Assembly: GCA_025997935.1 (NCBI GenBank)
Contig: BNVG01000028.1
Location: forward strand, 1 to 19,861
DNA: 19,861 nucleotides
Direction of reading: 5' to 3'
Origin: Synergistales bacterium
Lineage (GTDB): Bacteria > Synergistota > Synergistia > Synergistales > Aminobacteriaceae
Part shown: positions 8,259-14,673 of the stretch, in pieces
Layout: every line of letters begins with the position of its first letter
Position numbering within the stretch: the stretch's first letter is position 1
The notes under the pieces: generated by a model
Database searches by the model: none
What the model was told of the DNA's origin: nothing
The model's input: the letters and a program-made list of their open reading frames with translations, nothing else
Translations under genes and position numbers: made by a program

Positions 8259-8331
8259 CGAGCTTGGGCAGATTCGAACTGCCGACCTACGGCTTAGGAG
8301 GCCGTCGCTCTATCCACTGAGCTACAAGCCC
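8259..8331 (-). tRNA. tRNA-Arg (anticodon CCU)
   Basis: Folds by hand into a full cloverleaf of 73 bases. Acceptor GGGCTTG pairs with CAAGCTC (one G-U), D stem GCTC/GAGC with AGTGGATA loop, anticodon stem ACGGC/GCCGT with loop CTCCTAA giving anticodon CCU, variable loop AGGTC, T stem GGCAG/CTGCC with loop TTCGAAT, discriminator G. CCA is not encoded. It decodes the AGG arginine codon. Confidence 0.97.
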
Positions 8332-8347
8332 TCGCACACAGCCTAAA

Positions 8348-8375
8348 AATATAGCACAAAATCAGAGACTGTCAA
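8348..8375 (-). promoter_or_regulatory. tRNA-Arg promoter
   Basis: Read on the minus strand: TTGACA (8370-8375), 16-base spacer, TATATT (8348-8353), ending 16 bases before the mature tRNA. Immediately upstream on that strand is a long A/T tract (8376-8418) that could serve as an UP element, as is common for stable RNA promoters. Confidence 0.72.
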
Positions 8376-8378
8376 ATT

Positions 8379-8413
8379 AAATTTTCTTAAATCAAATTTT
8401 CTTAAATTAAATT
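8379..8413. repeat. AT-rich 15-bp tandem repeat in divergent promoter region
   Basis: AAATTTTCTTAAAT occurs at 8379-8392 and 8394-8407, a 15-base period, with a third partial unit TAAATTT after it. It sits between the leftward tRNA promoter and the rightward dhaL promoter. The rest of the 260-base gap from tRNA to dhaL holds those two promoters, an AT-rich leader and a 7-base repeat; no further gene is seen. Confidence 0.7.
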
Positions 8414-8441
8414 TGCAAAAAAAGCAAGATGGACATATGCG

Positions 8442-8470
8442 TTGACATTTATGGCCGCGCAATTCATAAT
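8442..8470 (+). promoter_or_regulatory. Promoter of dhaL-dhaK-lsrF-VOC operon
   Basis: TTGACA (8442-8447), 17-base spacer, CATAAT (8465-8470), a near-consensus sigma-70-type promoter. It implies a leader of roughly 115-120 bases before the preferred dhaL start. No clear operator palindrome was seen over it. Confidence 0.72.
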
Positions 8471-8541
8471 TACCTTAATTCAATTCTCTCCAGTCTACAT
8501 ACAATTTCTTTCTATAAATAAAATGAAGTCCGAGAAATATA

Positions 8542-8562
8542 GATATGAGATATGAGATATGA
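8542..8562 (+). repeat. Three tandem copies of GATATGA in the dhaL leader
   Basis: GATATGA occurs three times without gaps. Each unit contains an ATG, and because the unit is 7 bases the three ATGs fall in three different frames; only the last (8559) is in frame with dhaL. The unit length makes it a candidate slippage site. Confidence 0.85.
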
Positions 8563-8594
8563 CATCTTTCATCAAGAAACGCGAGGTGTTGTAC

Positions 8595-9227
8595 ATGTTA
8601 CTTTCAAGGGATTCTCTGTCCTCTATGTTTCGTTCCGCGGCTCTCTTATGGCAGGAGAACGTCACGCGTCTCGGCGAGATAGATTCCCGCTTCGGCGACG
8701 GCGATCACGGCATAACCGTCGGCAAAATGGCGGGCGCTATTCTCTCGCGTCTCAACGGTTTTGAAAATGAAAGTATAAAGAGCTTCATTGAGGGCCTTAG
8801 CTCCGACATAATGGGCATAAACGGCGGTAGCGCGGGGCCGCTGTACGGCACCTTGTTCGAGGGCCTGTCCGCGCCTCTGTCGGACGAGACGGAGATTAAC
8901 GCCCCGCTGTTAAAGGCTATGTTCACGGGGGCTCAAGACGCGCTCTTTGAGATAACCAAGGCAAGGGTCGGCGACAAGACTATGATGGACGCCCTAATTC
9001 CGGCTGTGACGGCCGCGCGCGGCGCGCAAGGCGATGTACTGGCCGTTCTGAACGCGGCGGCTGCCGCTGCGGCGCGGGGGTGCGGGGATACCGAAAACAT
9101 GGTGTCGAAGTTCGGACGCGCGCGCAGCTACGGCTCGCAGACGATAGGCGTTCCGGACGCGGGAGCGGTGAGCGCGGCGCTGTTGTTCGAGGGTTTTAAT
9201 AATCTAAAAGGAGGGGAACAGCAATGA
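8595..9227 (+). CDS. dhaL: Dihydroxyacetone kinase-type subunit DhaL (nucleotide-binding)
   Basis: DhaL holds the nucleotide of two-subunit dihydroxyacetone-type kinases and passes phosphate to the substrate held by DhaK. With the start at 8595 the protein has 210 residues, and the metal-ADP aspartates fall at D30, D35 and D37 in EIDSRFGDGDHG, the same numbers as in E. coli DhaL. Further family motifs are GGSAGPLYGTLF, GDKTMMDAL and GVPDAGAVS. An in-frame ATG at 8559 would add 12 residues, but GAGG 8 bases before 8595 and the family-like N-terminus MLLSRDS favour 8595. The stop overlaps the dhaK start as ATGA. No DhaM phosphotransferase gene is in the operon, so the phosphate donor could be ATP or an unlinked PTS protein. 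The kinase family is clear; dihydroxyacetone itself may not be the substrate. Confidence 0.92.
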   Translation: MLLSRDSLSSMFRSAALLWQENVTRLGEIDSRFGDGDHGITVGKMAGAILSRLNGFENESIKSFIEGLSSDIMGINGGSAGPLYGTLFEGLSAPLSDETEINAPLLKAMFTGAQDALFEITKARVGDKTMMDALIPAVTAARGAQGDVLAVLNAAAAAAARGCGDTENMVSKFGRARSYGSQTIGVPDAGAVSAALLFEGFNNLKGGEQQ

Positions 9228-10228
9228 AGATGAAGAAGTTTATCAACTCGCAGGAGAGCCTGACGAAAGAGCTGCTTGAGGGTTTCGCGCTTGCTCATGG
9301 CGATCTCGTTACGCTCCTGCCGGCAAACACGGTGGTGAACAAAAAGCTCGCGAACGCCAATCGCGTCACCATCGTCACGCAAGGCGGAGCGGGACACGAA
9401 CCCGCGCTCTCCGGTTTTGTAGGGGAAGGTATGCTGGACGTCAGCGTGGTTGGCGACATCTTTGCCGCGCCAGGGCCTCAGGCCTGCGTGGACGCTTTCA
9501 AATTAGCTGATAAAGGCAAGGGCGTTCTTTATATCGTCTTGAACCACGCGGGCGACATGCTGACCGGAAACCTGAGCATGAAGCAAGCGGCGAAGGAAGG
9601 GCTTCATGTGGTAAAAGTTGTGACACAGGAAGACGTTTCCAACGCGCCGCGCGAGAACAGCGACGACAGGCGCGGCCTTGTCGGCTGTGTGCCTACCTAC
9701 AAAATAGCGGGCGGCGCGGCGGCGGGCGGCAAAAGTCTCGAAGAGGTAGCCGCCGTGGCTCAGCGTTTCGCGGACAACATGGCCACCTTGGCCGTGGCGG
9801 CGCGCGGCGCGACACACCCTTCCACGGGGAATATGTTGGCCGACTTGGCCGAGGACGAAATGGAGATAGGCATGGGCCAGCACGGCGAGGGCGGCGGTGG
9901 ACGAAGCGCGATGAAGAGCGCCGACGAGACCGCGAAGATTATGCTAAACGCCCTCCTTGCCGACCTCTCTATAAAGTCGGGCGAGAAGATAATGCTGATT
10001 CTGAACGGCGTGGGAGCGACCACTCTGATGGAACTCTTCATCATCTATCGCAAGTGCGTGGAAATTGCCAAGGAGAAGGGCATAGAGATCGTGGCTAACT
10101 ACGTTGGAGAGCTTCTCACCGTCCAGGAGCAGGCGGGGTTCCAGATGTTCGTGGCGCGTATGGACGACGAGCTTCTTGGCTACTGGAACGCTCCGTGCAA
10201 CACTCCGTACTTCAAGAGGGGTCTTTAG
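9224..10228 (+). CDS. dhaK: Dihydroxyacetone kinase-type subunit DhaK (substrate-binding)
   Basis: Substrate-binding subunit that holds a hydroxyketone covalently on a histidine while DhaL phosphorylates it; cytoplasmic. It has 334 residues. Key residues are present: H58 in GGAGHEP, D111 in NHAGD and the covalent-binding H220 in GMGQHGEGG, each two positions beyond H56, D109 and H218 of E. coli DhaK. It is shorter than the E. coli protein mainly because a loop in the second domain is missing (replaced by a short ADLSIKSGE stretch). The order dhaL then dhaK with a 4-base overlap implies coupled, equal expression. The next gene, an LsrF-type thiolase, begins 3 bases after the stop. In several actinobacterial and proteobacterial pathways DhaK-type kinases act on four- or five-carbon ketoses, so the true substrate should be judged from the operon. 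Confidence 0.94.
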   Translation: MKMKKFINSQESLTKELLEGFALAHGDLVTLLPANTVVNKKLANANRVTIVTQGGAGHEPALSGFVGEGMLDVSVVGDIFAAPGPQACVDAFKLADKGKGVLYIVLNHAGDMLTGNLSMKQAAKEGLHVVKVVTQEDVSNAPRENSDDRRGLVGCVPTYKIAGGAAAGGKSLEEVAAVAQRFADNMATLAVAARGATHPSTGNMLADLAEDEMEIGMGQHGEGGGGRSAMKSADETAKIMLNALLADLSIKSGEKIMLILNGVGATTLMELFIIYRKCVEIAKEKGIEIVANYVGELLTVQEQAGFQMFVARMDDELLGYWNAPCNTPYFKRGL

Positions 10229-10231
10229 AGA

Positions 10232-11122
10232 ATGCCCGATAACGGCGGAAATAGTTCCTCAAAAGACTTTCACCTTGACGTTCCAGCGGCTGGCGAGGGC
10301 TTCTTCGTAAAGGGCGCGAGCGGGTGCGACTGGGGCATGAAAAACCGTCTGGCCGACATGTTTAACAGCAAAAGCGGCAACACCGTCATGCTTGCCTTCG
10401 ACCACGGTTACATCATGGGGCCGACCAGCGGACTCGAGAGGCTCGACATAACGGTTCCCCCGCTTATTCCTTATGTAGATGTGCTGATGAGCACGAGGGG
10501 CGCGTTTCGCACCTGTATATCCGCAGCCGTGAAAAAACCGATATGCCTGCGCGTAAACTACGACTCATCCGTGCTTTTCGACGACATGAGCAACGGAGGC
10601 GGCATAGCCTGCGACATCAGAAACGCCGTGCGTATGAACGCGTCCTGCTTGGCCGTGCAGACGTTTATCGGGTCTCCGGGCGAGAAAAATTCGCTCGAAC
10701 TGTTGGCCAGAACCGTGGACGCCGGGACGGACTGGGGTATACCGACTCTGGGCGTGGTGGCCGTCGGAAAGCAAATGGAGCGCACGGAACAGTTCTTTCT
10801 TCTCGCCACCCGAATGCTCGCCGAAAACGGGGCGCAGGTCGTGAAAAGCTATTATTGCGAAGGGTTTGAGCGCGTGACGTCAGCCTGCCCCGTCCCGATA
10901 GTCATAGCGGGCGGCAAGAAACTGCCCGAGGAGGAAGCTCTCGCAATGGCCTGGCGCGCTATCAGCGAGGGCGCGAAGGGCGTGGATATGGGACGCAACA
11001 TTTTCCAGGCCCGGCATCCGGCGGCTATGGCGCGCGCGGTTGGGAAGGTCGTGCACGAGGGCTTTACCGCAAAAGAGGCCCATGAATATTACGTAGACAT
11101 CCTGAACACGTCAGGAGAATAG
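10232..11122 (+). CDS. lsrF: LsrF-type 3-hydroxy-5-phosphonooxypentane-2,4-dione thiolase / class I aldolase family
   Basis: A TIM-barrel protein of 296 residues from the DeoC/FbaB/LsrF family. In E. coli, LsrF transfers an acetyl group from phosphorylated AI-2 breakdown product to CoA, giving dihydroxyacetone phosphate and acetyl-CoA. Similarity to LsrF as recalled is extensive: KDF near the N-terminus, DWGM, GKTVMLAFDHGY-like segment with D57 and H58, GPTSGLERLDI, PIVIAGGKKLPE and KGVDMGRNIFQ. The Schiff-base or catalytic lysine is K205 in QVVKSYY (K203 in E. coli). It lies 3 bases after dhaK and is followed by a VOC gene, with AGGAGGA in between. No lsrK, lsrG or lsr transporter gene is visible. 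LsrF family membership is firm; activity on AI-2 rather than another phosphoketose is not proven. Confidence 0.88.
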   Translation: MPDNGGNSSSKDFHLDVPAAGEGFFVKGASGCDWGMKNRLADMFNSKSGNTVMLAFDHGYIMGPTSGLERLDITVPPLIPYVDVLMSTRGAFRTCISAAVKKPICLRVNYDSSVLFDDMSNGGGIACDIRNAVRMNASCLAVQTFIGSPGEKNSLELLARTVDAGTDWGIPTLGVVAVGKQMERTEQFFLLATRMLAENGAQVVKSYYCEGFERVTSACPVPIVIAGGKKLPEEEALAMAWRAISEGAKGVDMGRNIFQARHPAAMARAVGKVVHEGFTAKEAHEYYVDILNTSGE

Positions 11123-11134
11123 GAGGAATACGAT

Positions 11135-11455
11135 ATGAGCGCTGAGTACATTCACATAGGAATACCCGTTACGAACCGCAAGCCCGGAATGACCTACAAC
11201 GAGGGTCTGAAGATTTGGATGGGCAACCCCGACGACCACGACTACAAAATTGAGTATCTGAAGTTCGAGGAGGGTACTCCTTTTCCGGAGATTCTGCACA
11301 AGAACCCTCACGTCGCCTACAAAGTCGACGACATAGAGCGTTACATCAAGGACGCCGACCGGCTTATATTCCCCGCCACCGAGATAGGGCCGGGCACGCG
11401 CATCGCCTTTATCGTCAAGGACGACGCGATTCTGGAGTTGTACGAGCAAAAATAA
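11135..11455 (+). CDS. Small VOC-superfamily protein (glyoxalase/epimerase-like)
   Basis: A 106-residue protein, the length of a single pair of beta-alpha-beta-beta-beta modules of the vicinal oxygen chelate fold. The residues in the classic metal positions are all there: H7 in YIHIGIPV, E40 in KIEYLKF, H59 in PHVAYKVDD and E101 in AILELYEQK. This H-E-H-E pattern is that of metal-dependent isomerases and lyases such as glyoxalase I and methylmalonyl-CoA epimerase. Start ATG follows GGAGGA by 7 bases. It is the last gene of the dhaL-dhaK-lsrF operon, and such a metal site suits isomerization of an alpha-hydroxyketone or diketone phosphate. That role is inference; no substrate can be named from sequence. 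Confidence 0.8.
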   Translation: MSAEYIHIGIPVTNRKPGMTYNEGLKIWMGNPDDHDYKIEYLKFEEGTPFPEILHKNPHVAYKVDDIERYIKDADRLIFPATEIGPGTRIAFIVKDDAILELYEQK

Positions 11456-11504
11456 ATTTCGGACTTTTGACGAGAGATTCATTGTAAAATCTATGTAATA
11501 CTTC

Positions 11505-11535
11505 GAGCGCATGACTTTTGAAAAGACATGCGCTC
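11505..11535 (+). terminator. Near-perfect palindrome after the dhaL-lsrF operon
   Basis: GAGCGCATG (11505-11513) and CATGCGCTC (11527-11535) pair over 9 bp; inside, CTTTT and AAAAG also pair around an A-A mismatch, so the whole 31 bases are almost self-complementary. It lies 50 bases after the VOC stop and 45 before moeA. The T tract after it is poor (AGTTTGTG), so it may be a weak terminator or an operator for moeA. A weak TTGACG at 11467 was seen upstream without a good -10. Confidence 0.5.
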
Positions 11536-11580
11536 AGTTTGTGTCTTGGCAACGAGAAACCGGAAGGACGATGAATTGTT

Positions 11581-12804
11581 TTGAGAGAATATATTTCAGT
11601 CGAGAAAGCGGCTGAGCTTTTGTCAGACTTCGCGCTCCCCGTCGAACCGGAGGAGTTGCCTTTGACGGAGGCCGCTTCGCGTGTGTCGTTTGACGATGTG
11701 AAAGCCCTTATCGACTTGCCGCCGTTTGACCGTTCCGCCATGGACGGCTATGCCATTCGCGCTGCGGACGCGGGGGGCGCGCATGAGAGACCCGTGACTT
11801 TTCCCGTAGTTCGGGAGATATTCGCCGGGCAGGGAAGCGAAGAACATTTCAAGCCCCTGCGTCACGGGGAAGCCGCGCGGGTGGCTACAGGTGCGGGTGT
11901 GCCGGAAGGCGCGGACTGCGTGGTTCGCCAGGAGGATGTCAAAGAAGAGGCGGGCTTTATAACTCTTTCTAACGCGCCTTTCGCGCATCAAAATTACGCC
12001 TTTGCCGGAGAAGACGCGAGACGAGGCGATATTTTGGCGTCTAAAGGCGAAACGCTGTCATCCGCGCGTTTAGGGCTTATAGCTGGACAGGGATTAAGCG
12101 CGATACGCGTCTTCTCGCGCCCGACGGTCGGCGTATTATCGACCGGCAGTGAGCTTGCGCGTGAAGATGAAATTGCGCGTCCGTTGCCGCGCGGCAAAAT
12201 CCATGACATAAATTCCGTCATCTTAGCCACGCGCCTGTCCTCGCTCGGCATGAACGCGTCGCTCACACCTCCCTTGCCCGATGAGGCGAGTATTTTGACA
12301 GAAAAGATAAAATCTATGGCGCAGGTATGCGACATGGTGATAACAACCGGCGGCGTGTCCGTCGGCCAAAAAGATTACATGCCCTTGGTGGCCCAAAAAC
12401 TCGCGGCTCGGACGCTCTTTCACGGCGTCGCCGTCAAGCCCGGCGGCGTGGCTTTGGGCATGGTGGTCGGCGAGAAAAATACAGTTGTGCTTTGCCTTTC
12501 GGGCGCGCCGTTGGCCGCCGCCGCCACGTTTGAGGTTTTGGCCCGCCCTGTTTTGGCAAAGCTATCAGGCAACGCGGCAGTCTACCCGAAGCGGTTTTCT
12601 GTCGAAGCCGGGAATAGCTTTGACAAAGCGGGCTCGACGCGACGCCTTATATGGGCGCGCCGCGACGCCGGCTTTGTGTTTTTTCCGGGGCGAACCTTCG
12701 GGCGTCTGCTTACAATGGCCGAGTGCGACTGTTTAGTAGACGCTGTTCCTGACTCGCTCCCTATAAAGCAGGGTGAGCGAGTGAAGGTCATAATGACGCG
12801 ATGA
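11581..12804 (+). CDS. moeA: Molybdopterin molybdotransferase MoeA
   Basis: MoeA inserts molybdate into adenylylated molybdopterin in the last common step of molybdenum cofactor synthesis; soluble dimer. It has 407 residues with the normal domain order. Visible motifs: FDRSAMDGYAI (catalytic Asp loop), RVATGAGVPEGADCVV, the GEDARRGD loop, VLSTGSEL, ITTGGVSVGQKDY in the MPT-binding domain, and a C-terminal beta domain. Two usually conserved loops differ: PGKP reads PGGV and LPGNP reads LSGAP, which may change metal or ligand handling. The start is TTG; upstream in-frame codons offer only a stop (11572) before any better start, and the likely ribosome site GGAAGGA is 12 bases away. It overlaps mobA by 4 bases (ATGA), forming a two-gene cofactor unit. 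Confidence 0.93.
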   Translation: MREYISVEKAAELLSDFALPVEPEELPLTEAASRVSFDDVKALIDLPPFDRSAMDGYAIRAADAGGAHERPVTFPVVREIFAGQGSEEHFKPLRHGEAARVATGAGVPEGADCVVRQEDVKEEAGFITLSNAPFAHQNYAFAGEDARRGDILASKGETLSSARLGLIAGQGLSAIRVFSRPTVGVLSTGSELAREDEIARPLPRGKIHDINSVILATRLSSLGMNASLTPPLPDEASILTEKIKSMAQVCDMVITTGGVSVGQKDYMPLVAQKLAARTLFHGVAVKPGGVALGMVVGEKNTVVLCLSGAPLAAAATFEVLARPVLAKLSGNAAVYPKRFSVEAGNSFDKAGSTRRLIWARRDAGFVFFPGRTFGRLLTMAECDCLVDAVPDSLPIKQGERVKVIMTR

Positions 12805-13364
12805 GGATCCCGGTATGCGCCATTATTTTGGCCGGAGGAAAAAGCAGCCGCTTTGGCTCGGATAAAGCCATGTTCGTGTGGCGCGGTCTTACGCTTTCCG
12901 CGAGAATAGCGGAAGAGTGCCGCGCGGTCTTTGACGAGATAATTATAGTCCGAGGGCAGAGACAGCGGCCTCTTGAAATTGAAGGCGTAAACGAGGTCAG
13001 GGACATTTACCCAAACTCAGGGCCTTTGGGCGGTATTCACGCCGGGCTTTCGCGCGCTATAAGTGATTTGGCTTTTGTCGTGGCCTGTGACATGCCGACA
13101 TTCAGCGCGTCATTGGCGAGGCGGCTTTTGGAGTTTGCAGACGGCTTTGACGTTGTCGCGCCTCACGACGGCGAGCAACTTCAGCCGCTCTGCGCCGTCT
13201 ACAGAAAATCGGTTTTGCCTGTATGCGCGAAAATGCTGGTTAATGGCGAGCGTTCTGTCAAACGTCTTTGCGGACAGGTCAAAACAAAAGTCGTCGATTG
13301 TAAAGAACGCGGCGAAATTTTCAGCAACGTAAACTACACAAGCGATTTGTCAGAGCATTTCTGA
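12801..13364 (+). CDS. mobA: Molybdenum cofactor guanylyltransferase MobA
   Basis: A nucleotidyltransferase of 187 residues that joins GMP (or CMP in the MocA variant) to molybdenum cofactor, making the dinucleotide form used by DMSO-reductase-family enzymes. The N-terminal GTP-binding signature ILAGGKSSRFGSDKA is clear. SGPLGGIHAGL and VVACDMP (metal-binding Asp) follow in the right order, then LQPLCAVYRKS. Length is normal for MobA. The start overlaps the moeA stop, so the pair is coupled. MobA and MocA are hard to separate by eye; the MobA call is favoured by LAGGKSSRFG and the short length. No molybdoenzyme gene is in the window. Confidence 0.9.
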   Translation: MRIPVCAIILAGGKSSRFGSDKAMFVWRGLTLSARIAEECRAVFDEIIIVRGQRQRPLEIEGVNEVRDIYPNSGPLGGIHAGLSRAISDLAFVVACDMPTFSASLARRLLEFADGFDVVAPHDGEQLQPLCAVYRKSVLPVCAKMLVNGERSVKRLCGQVKTKVVDCKERGEIFSNVNYTSDLSEHF

Positions 13365-13375
13365 CTTGTGCATAG

Positions 13376-13381
13376 TATAAT
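13376..13381 (+). promoter_or_regulatory. Possible -10 element before trxB
   Basis: A perfect TATAAT lies 12 bases after the mobA stop and 34 before the trxB start. No good -35 box is found at 16-18 bases, although TG occurs a few bases before it, so this is only a weak promoter candidate. Confidence 0.3.
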
Positions 13382-13415
13382 AAAAAAACTATCTGTCAAA
13401 AAAGGAGAGAGAGTC

Positions 13416-14600
13416 ATGGAAAAGAGAGAGCTTGTCATTATCGGGGCCGGGCCCGCCGGAATGTCGGCGGCTATCTACGGGCGGCGTGCCGGGCTTGACG
13501 TGTTGCTTTTGGAAAAAGGAGCCACGGGAGGGCAGATCAACATCACCGATGAGATAGAAAACTGGCCCGGCGTACAGCACGCCACGGGGCCAGAGCTTGG
13601 CGACATGCTCCGTGACCACGCTCTCAAGTTCAAGACCGAAATACGCTACGCCGACGTCAAAAAAGTTGAACTCAGGGGCGACGCCAAGATAATCGTAACC
13701 GACAAGGGCGACATCGAGGCCGAGGCTGTCATATTGGCCACCGGCGCGTATTTCAGGCGTCTTGGCTGCCCGGGCGAGGACTCGCATATCGGGCAGGGCG
13801 TCAGTTATTGCGCGACGTGCGACGGGGCGTTTTTCGAGGACTTGGAAGTCGCGGTCATCGGAGGCGGCAATACCGCTGTCGAAGAAGGTGCGTACCTGAC
13901 CAAATTCGCCACAAAGGTGTATATTATTCATAGACGTGACGAGTTCCGCGCGGACAGAGCCGCCATTGAGCGCGCCATGTCCAACCCAAAGATCGTGCCT
14001 GTCTGGAACAGCGTGGTCGAGAGCATAGAGGGAGACGGAGCGGTCGACCATCTGGTCTTGAAGAACGTCAAGACAAACGAGGTCTCCAACCTTGAAGTGT
14101 CGGGCGTGTTTGTGTTTGTCGGGCAGTCCCCGCATGACGAGTGCTTCAAGGGGCTTGTAAAAGCCAACAAGGCCGGTTGGGTCATAGTCAATGGGCAGAT
14201 GGAAACGTCGGTAGAGGGCATTTTCGCGGCGGGCGACGTGTTGGACAAGCATTTGAGTCAGGTCATCACGGCGGCGGCGGACGGGGCGATAGCGGCCATG
14301 AGCGCTTCCGCTTATGTGGACGAGCAGATTCATCTGCGCTCAATGCTTTTGGAACCCGAATCGGTTACGGCGTTCTTCTACTCAAGCCCGGACGCGGCGC
14401 AGTCTCATCTCTCGAATGAGGCCGAGAAAATCGCCAAGGAAAAGGGCAAGAAGATACCGATAGTTGACGGGTATAAAAATTCGCGCGTAGTCGAGAAGCT
14501 GAAAATCGAGCTTCCGTCTGTGGTTGAGCTTAAAAAAGGAACAGTTTCAAAGGCGACAAAGGTAGCAACCGAGGCGGACGTTGTAAAGGCCCTGTCTTAA
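13416..14600 (+). CDS. trxB: Thioredoxin reductase with degenerate C-terminal thioredoxin-like domain
   Basis: FAD-dependent NADPH:thioredoxin oxidoreductase, 394 residues. FAD motif GAGPAG is at 10-15, redox pair C132-C135 in SYCATCDG, NADPH motif GGGNTA at 149-154, HRRDEFRA at 172-179 (the double Arg fits NADPH) and AAGDV at 271-275. Ordinary TrxB ends near residue 310. Here about 85 residues follow that read as a thioredoxin fold (VTAFFYSSPDAAQSH, then IPIVDGYKN, then LPSVVELKKGTVSKATKVATEADVVKAL), but the place of the CxxC is SSPD, so it cannot do disulfide exchange. The start at 13416 has AAAGGAGAGAGAG before it; an in-frame ATG at 13368 lacks one. A 6-bp hairpin CCCTGT/ACAGGG overlaps the stop. 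Confidence 0.93.
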   Translation: MEKRELVIIGAGPAGMSAAIYGRRAGLDVLLLEKGATGGQINITDEIENWPGVQHATGPELGDMLRDHALKFKTEIRYADVKKVELRGDAKIIVTDKGDIEAEAVILATGAYFRRLGCPGEDSHIGQGVSYCATCDGAFFEDLEVAVIGGGNTAVEEGAYLTKFATKVYIIHRRDEFRADRAAIERAMSNPKIVPVWNSVVESIEGDGAVDHLVLKNVKTNEVSNLEVSGVFVFVGQSPHDECFKGLVKANKAGWVIVNGQMETSVEGIFAAGDVLDKHLSQVITAAADGAIAAMSASAYVDEQIHLRSMLLEPESVTAFFYSSPDAAQSHLSNEAEKIAKEKGKKIPIVDGYKNSRVVEKLKIELPSVVELKKGTVSKATKVATEADVVKALS

Positions 14601-14605
14601 CAGGG
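14590..14605 (+). terminator. Short hairpin at the trxB stop
   Basis: CCCTGT (14590-14595), loop CTTA, ACAGGG (14600-14605), then AATTTAG. A compact stem without a real T tract, so it may be a weak terminator or an mRNA end stabilizer. Confidence 0.3.
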
Positions 14606-14673
14606 AATTTAGACGTTCAGACAAAGTTGGCCGTGCGTTTATTGCCTTTATTTACTCAGGGGGGTTAGATTCT

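Noticed and set aside
8259..8331. tRNA-Arg as an integration site for a genomic island
   Set aside because: No second copy of the tRNA 3' end and no integrase gene are seen in the window.
11467..11500. TTGACG as a -35 box for moeA
   Set aside because: No acceptable -10 hexamer at 16-18 bases; only TCTATG is found.
13389..14333. Long minus-strand frame (314 residues) opposite trxB
   Set aside because: It is the antisense shadow of a GC-rich gene with clear motifs on the plus strand; its translation has no recognisable domain.
14601..14673. Sigma-28 flagellar promoter before fliS
   Set aside because: CAAAG and GCCG occur but not with the spacing or GCCGATAA form expected.
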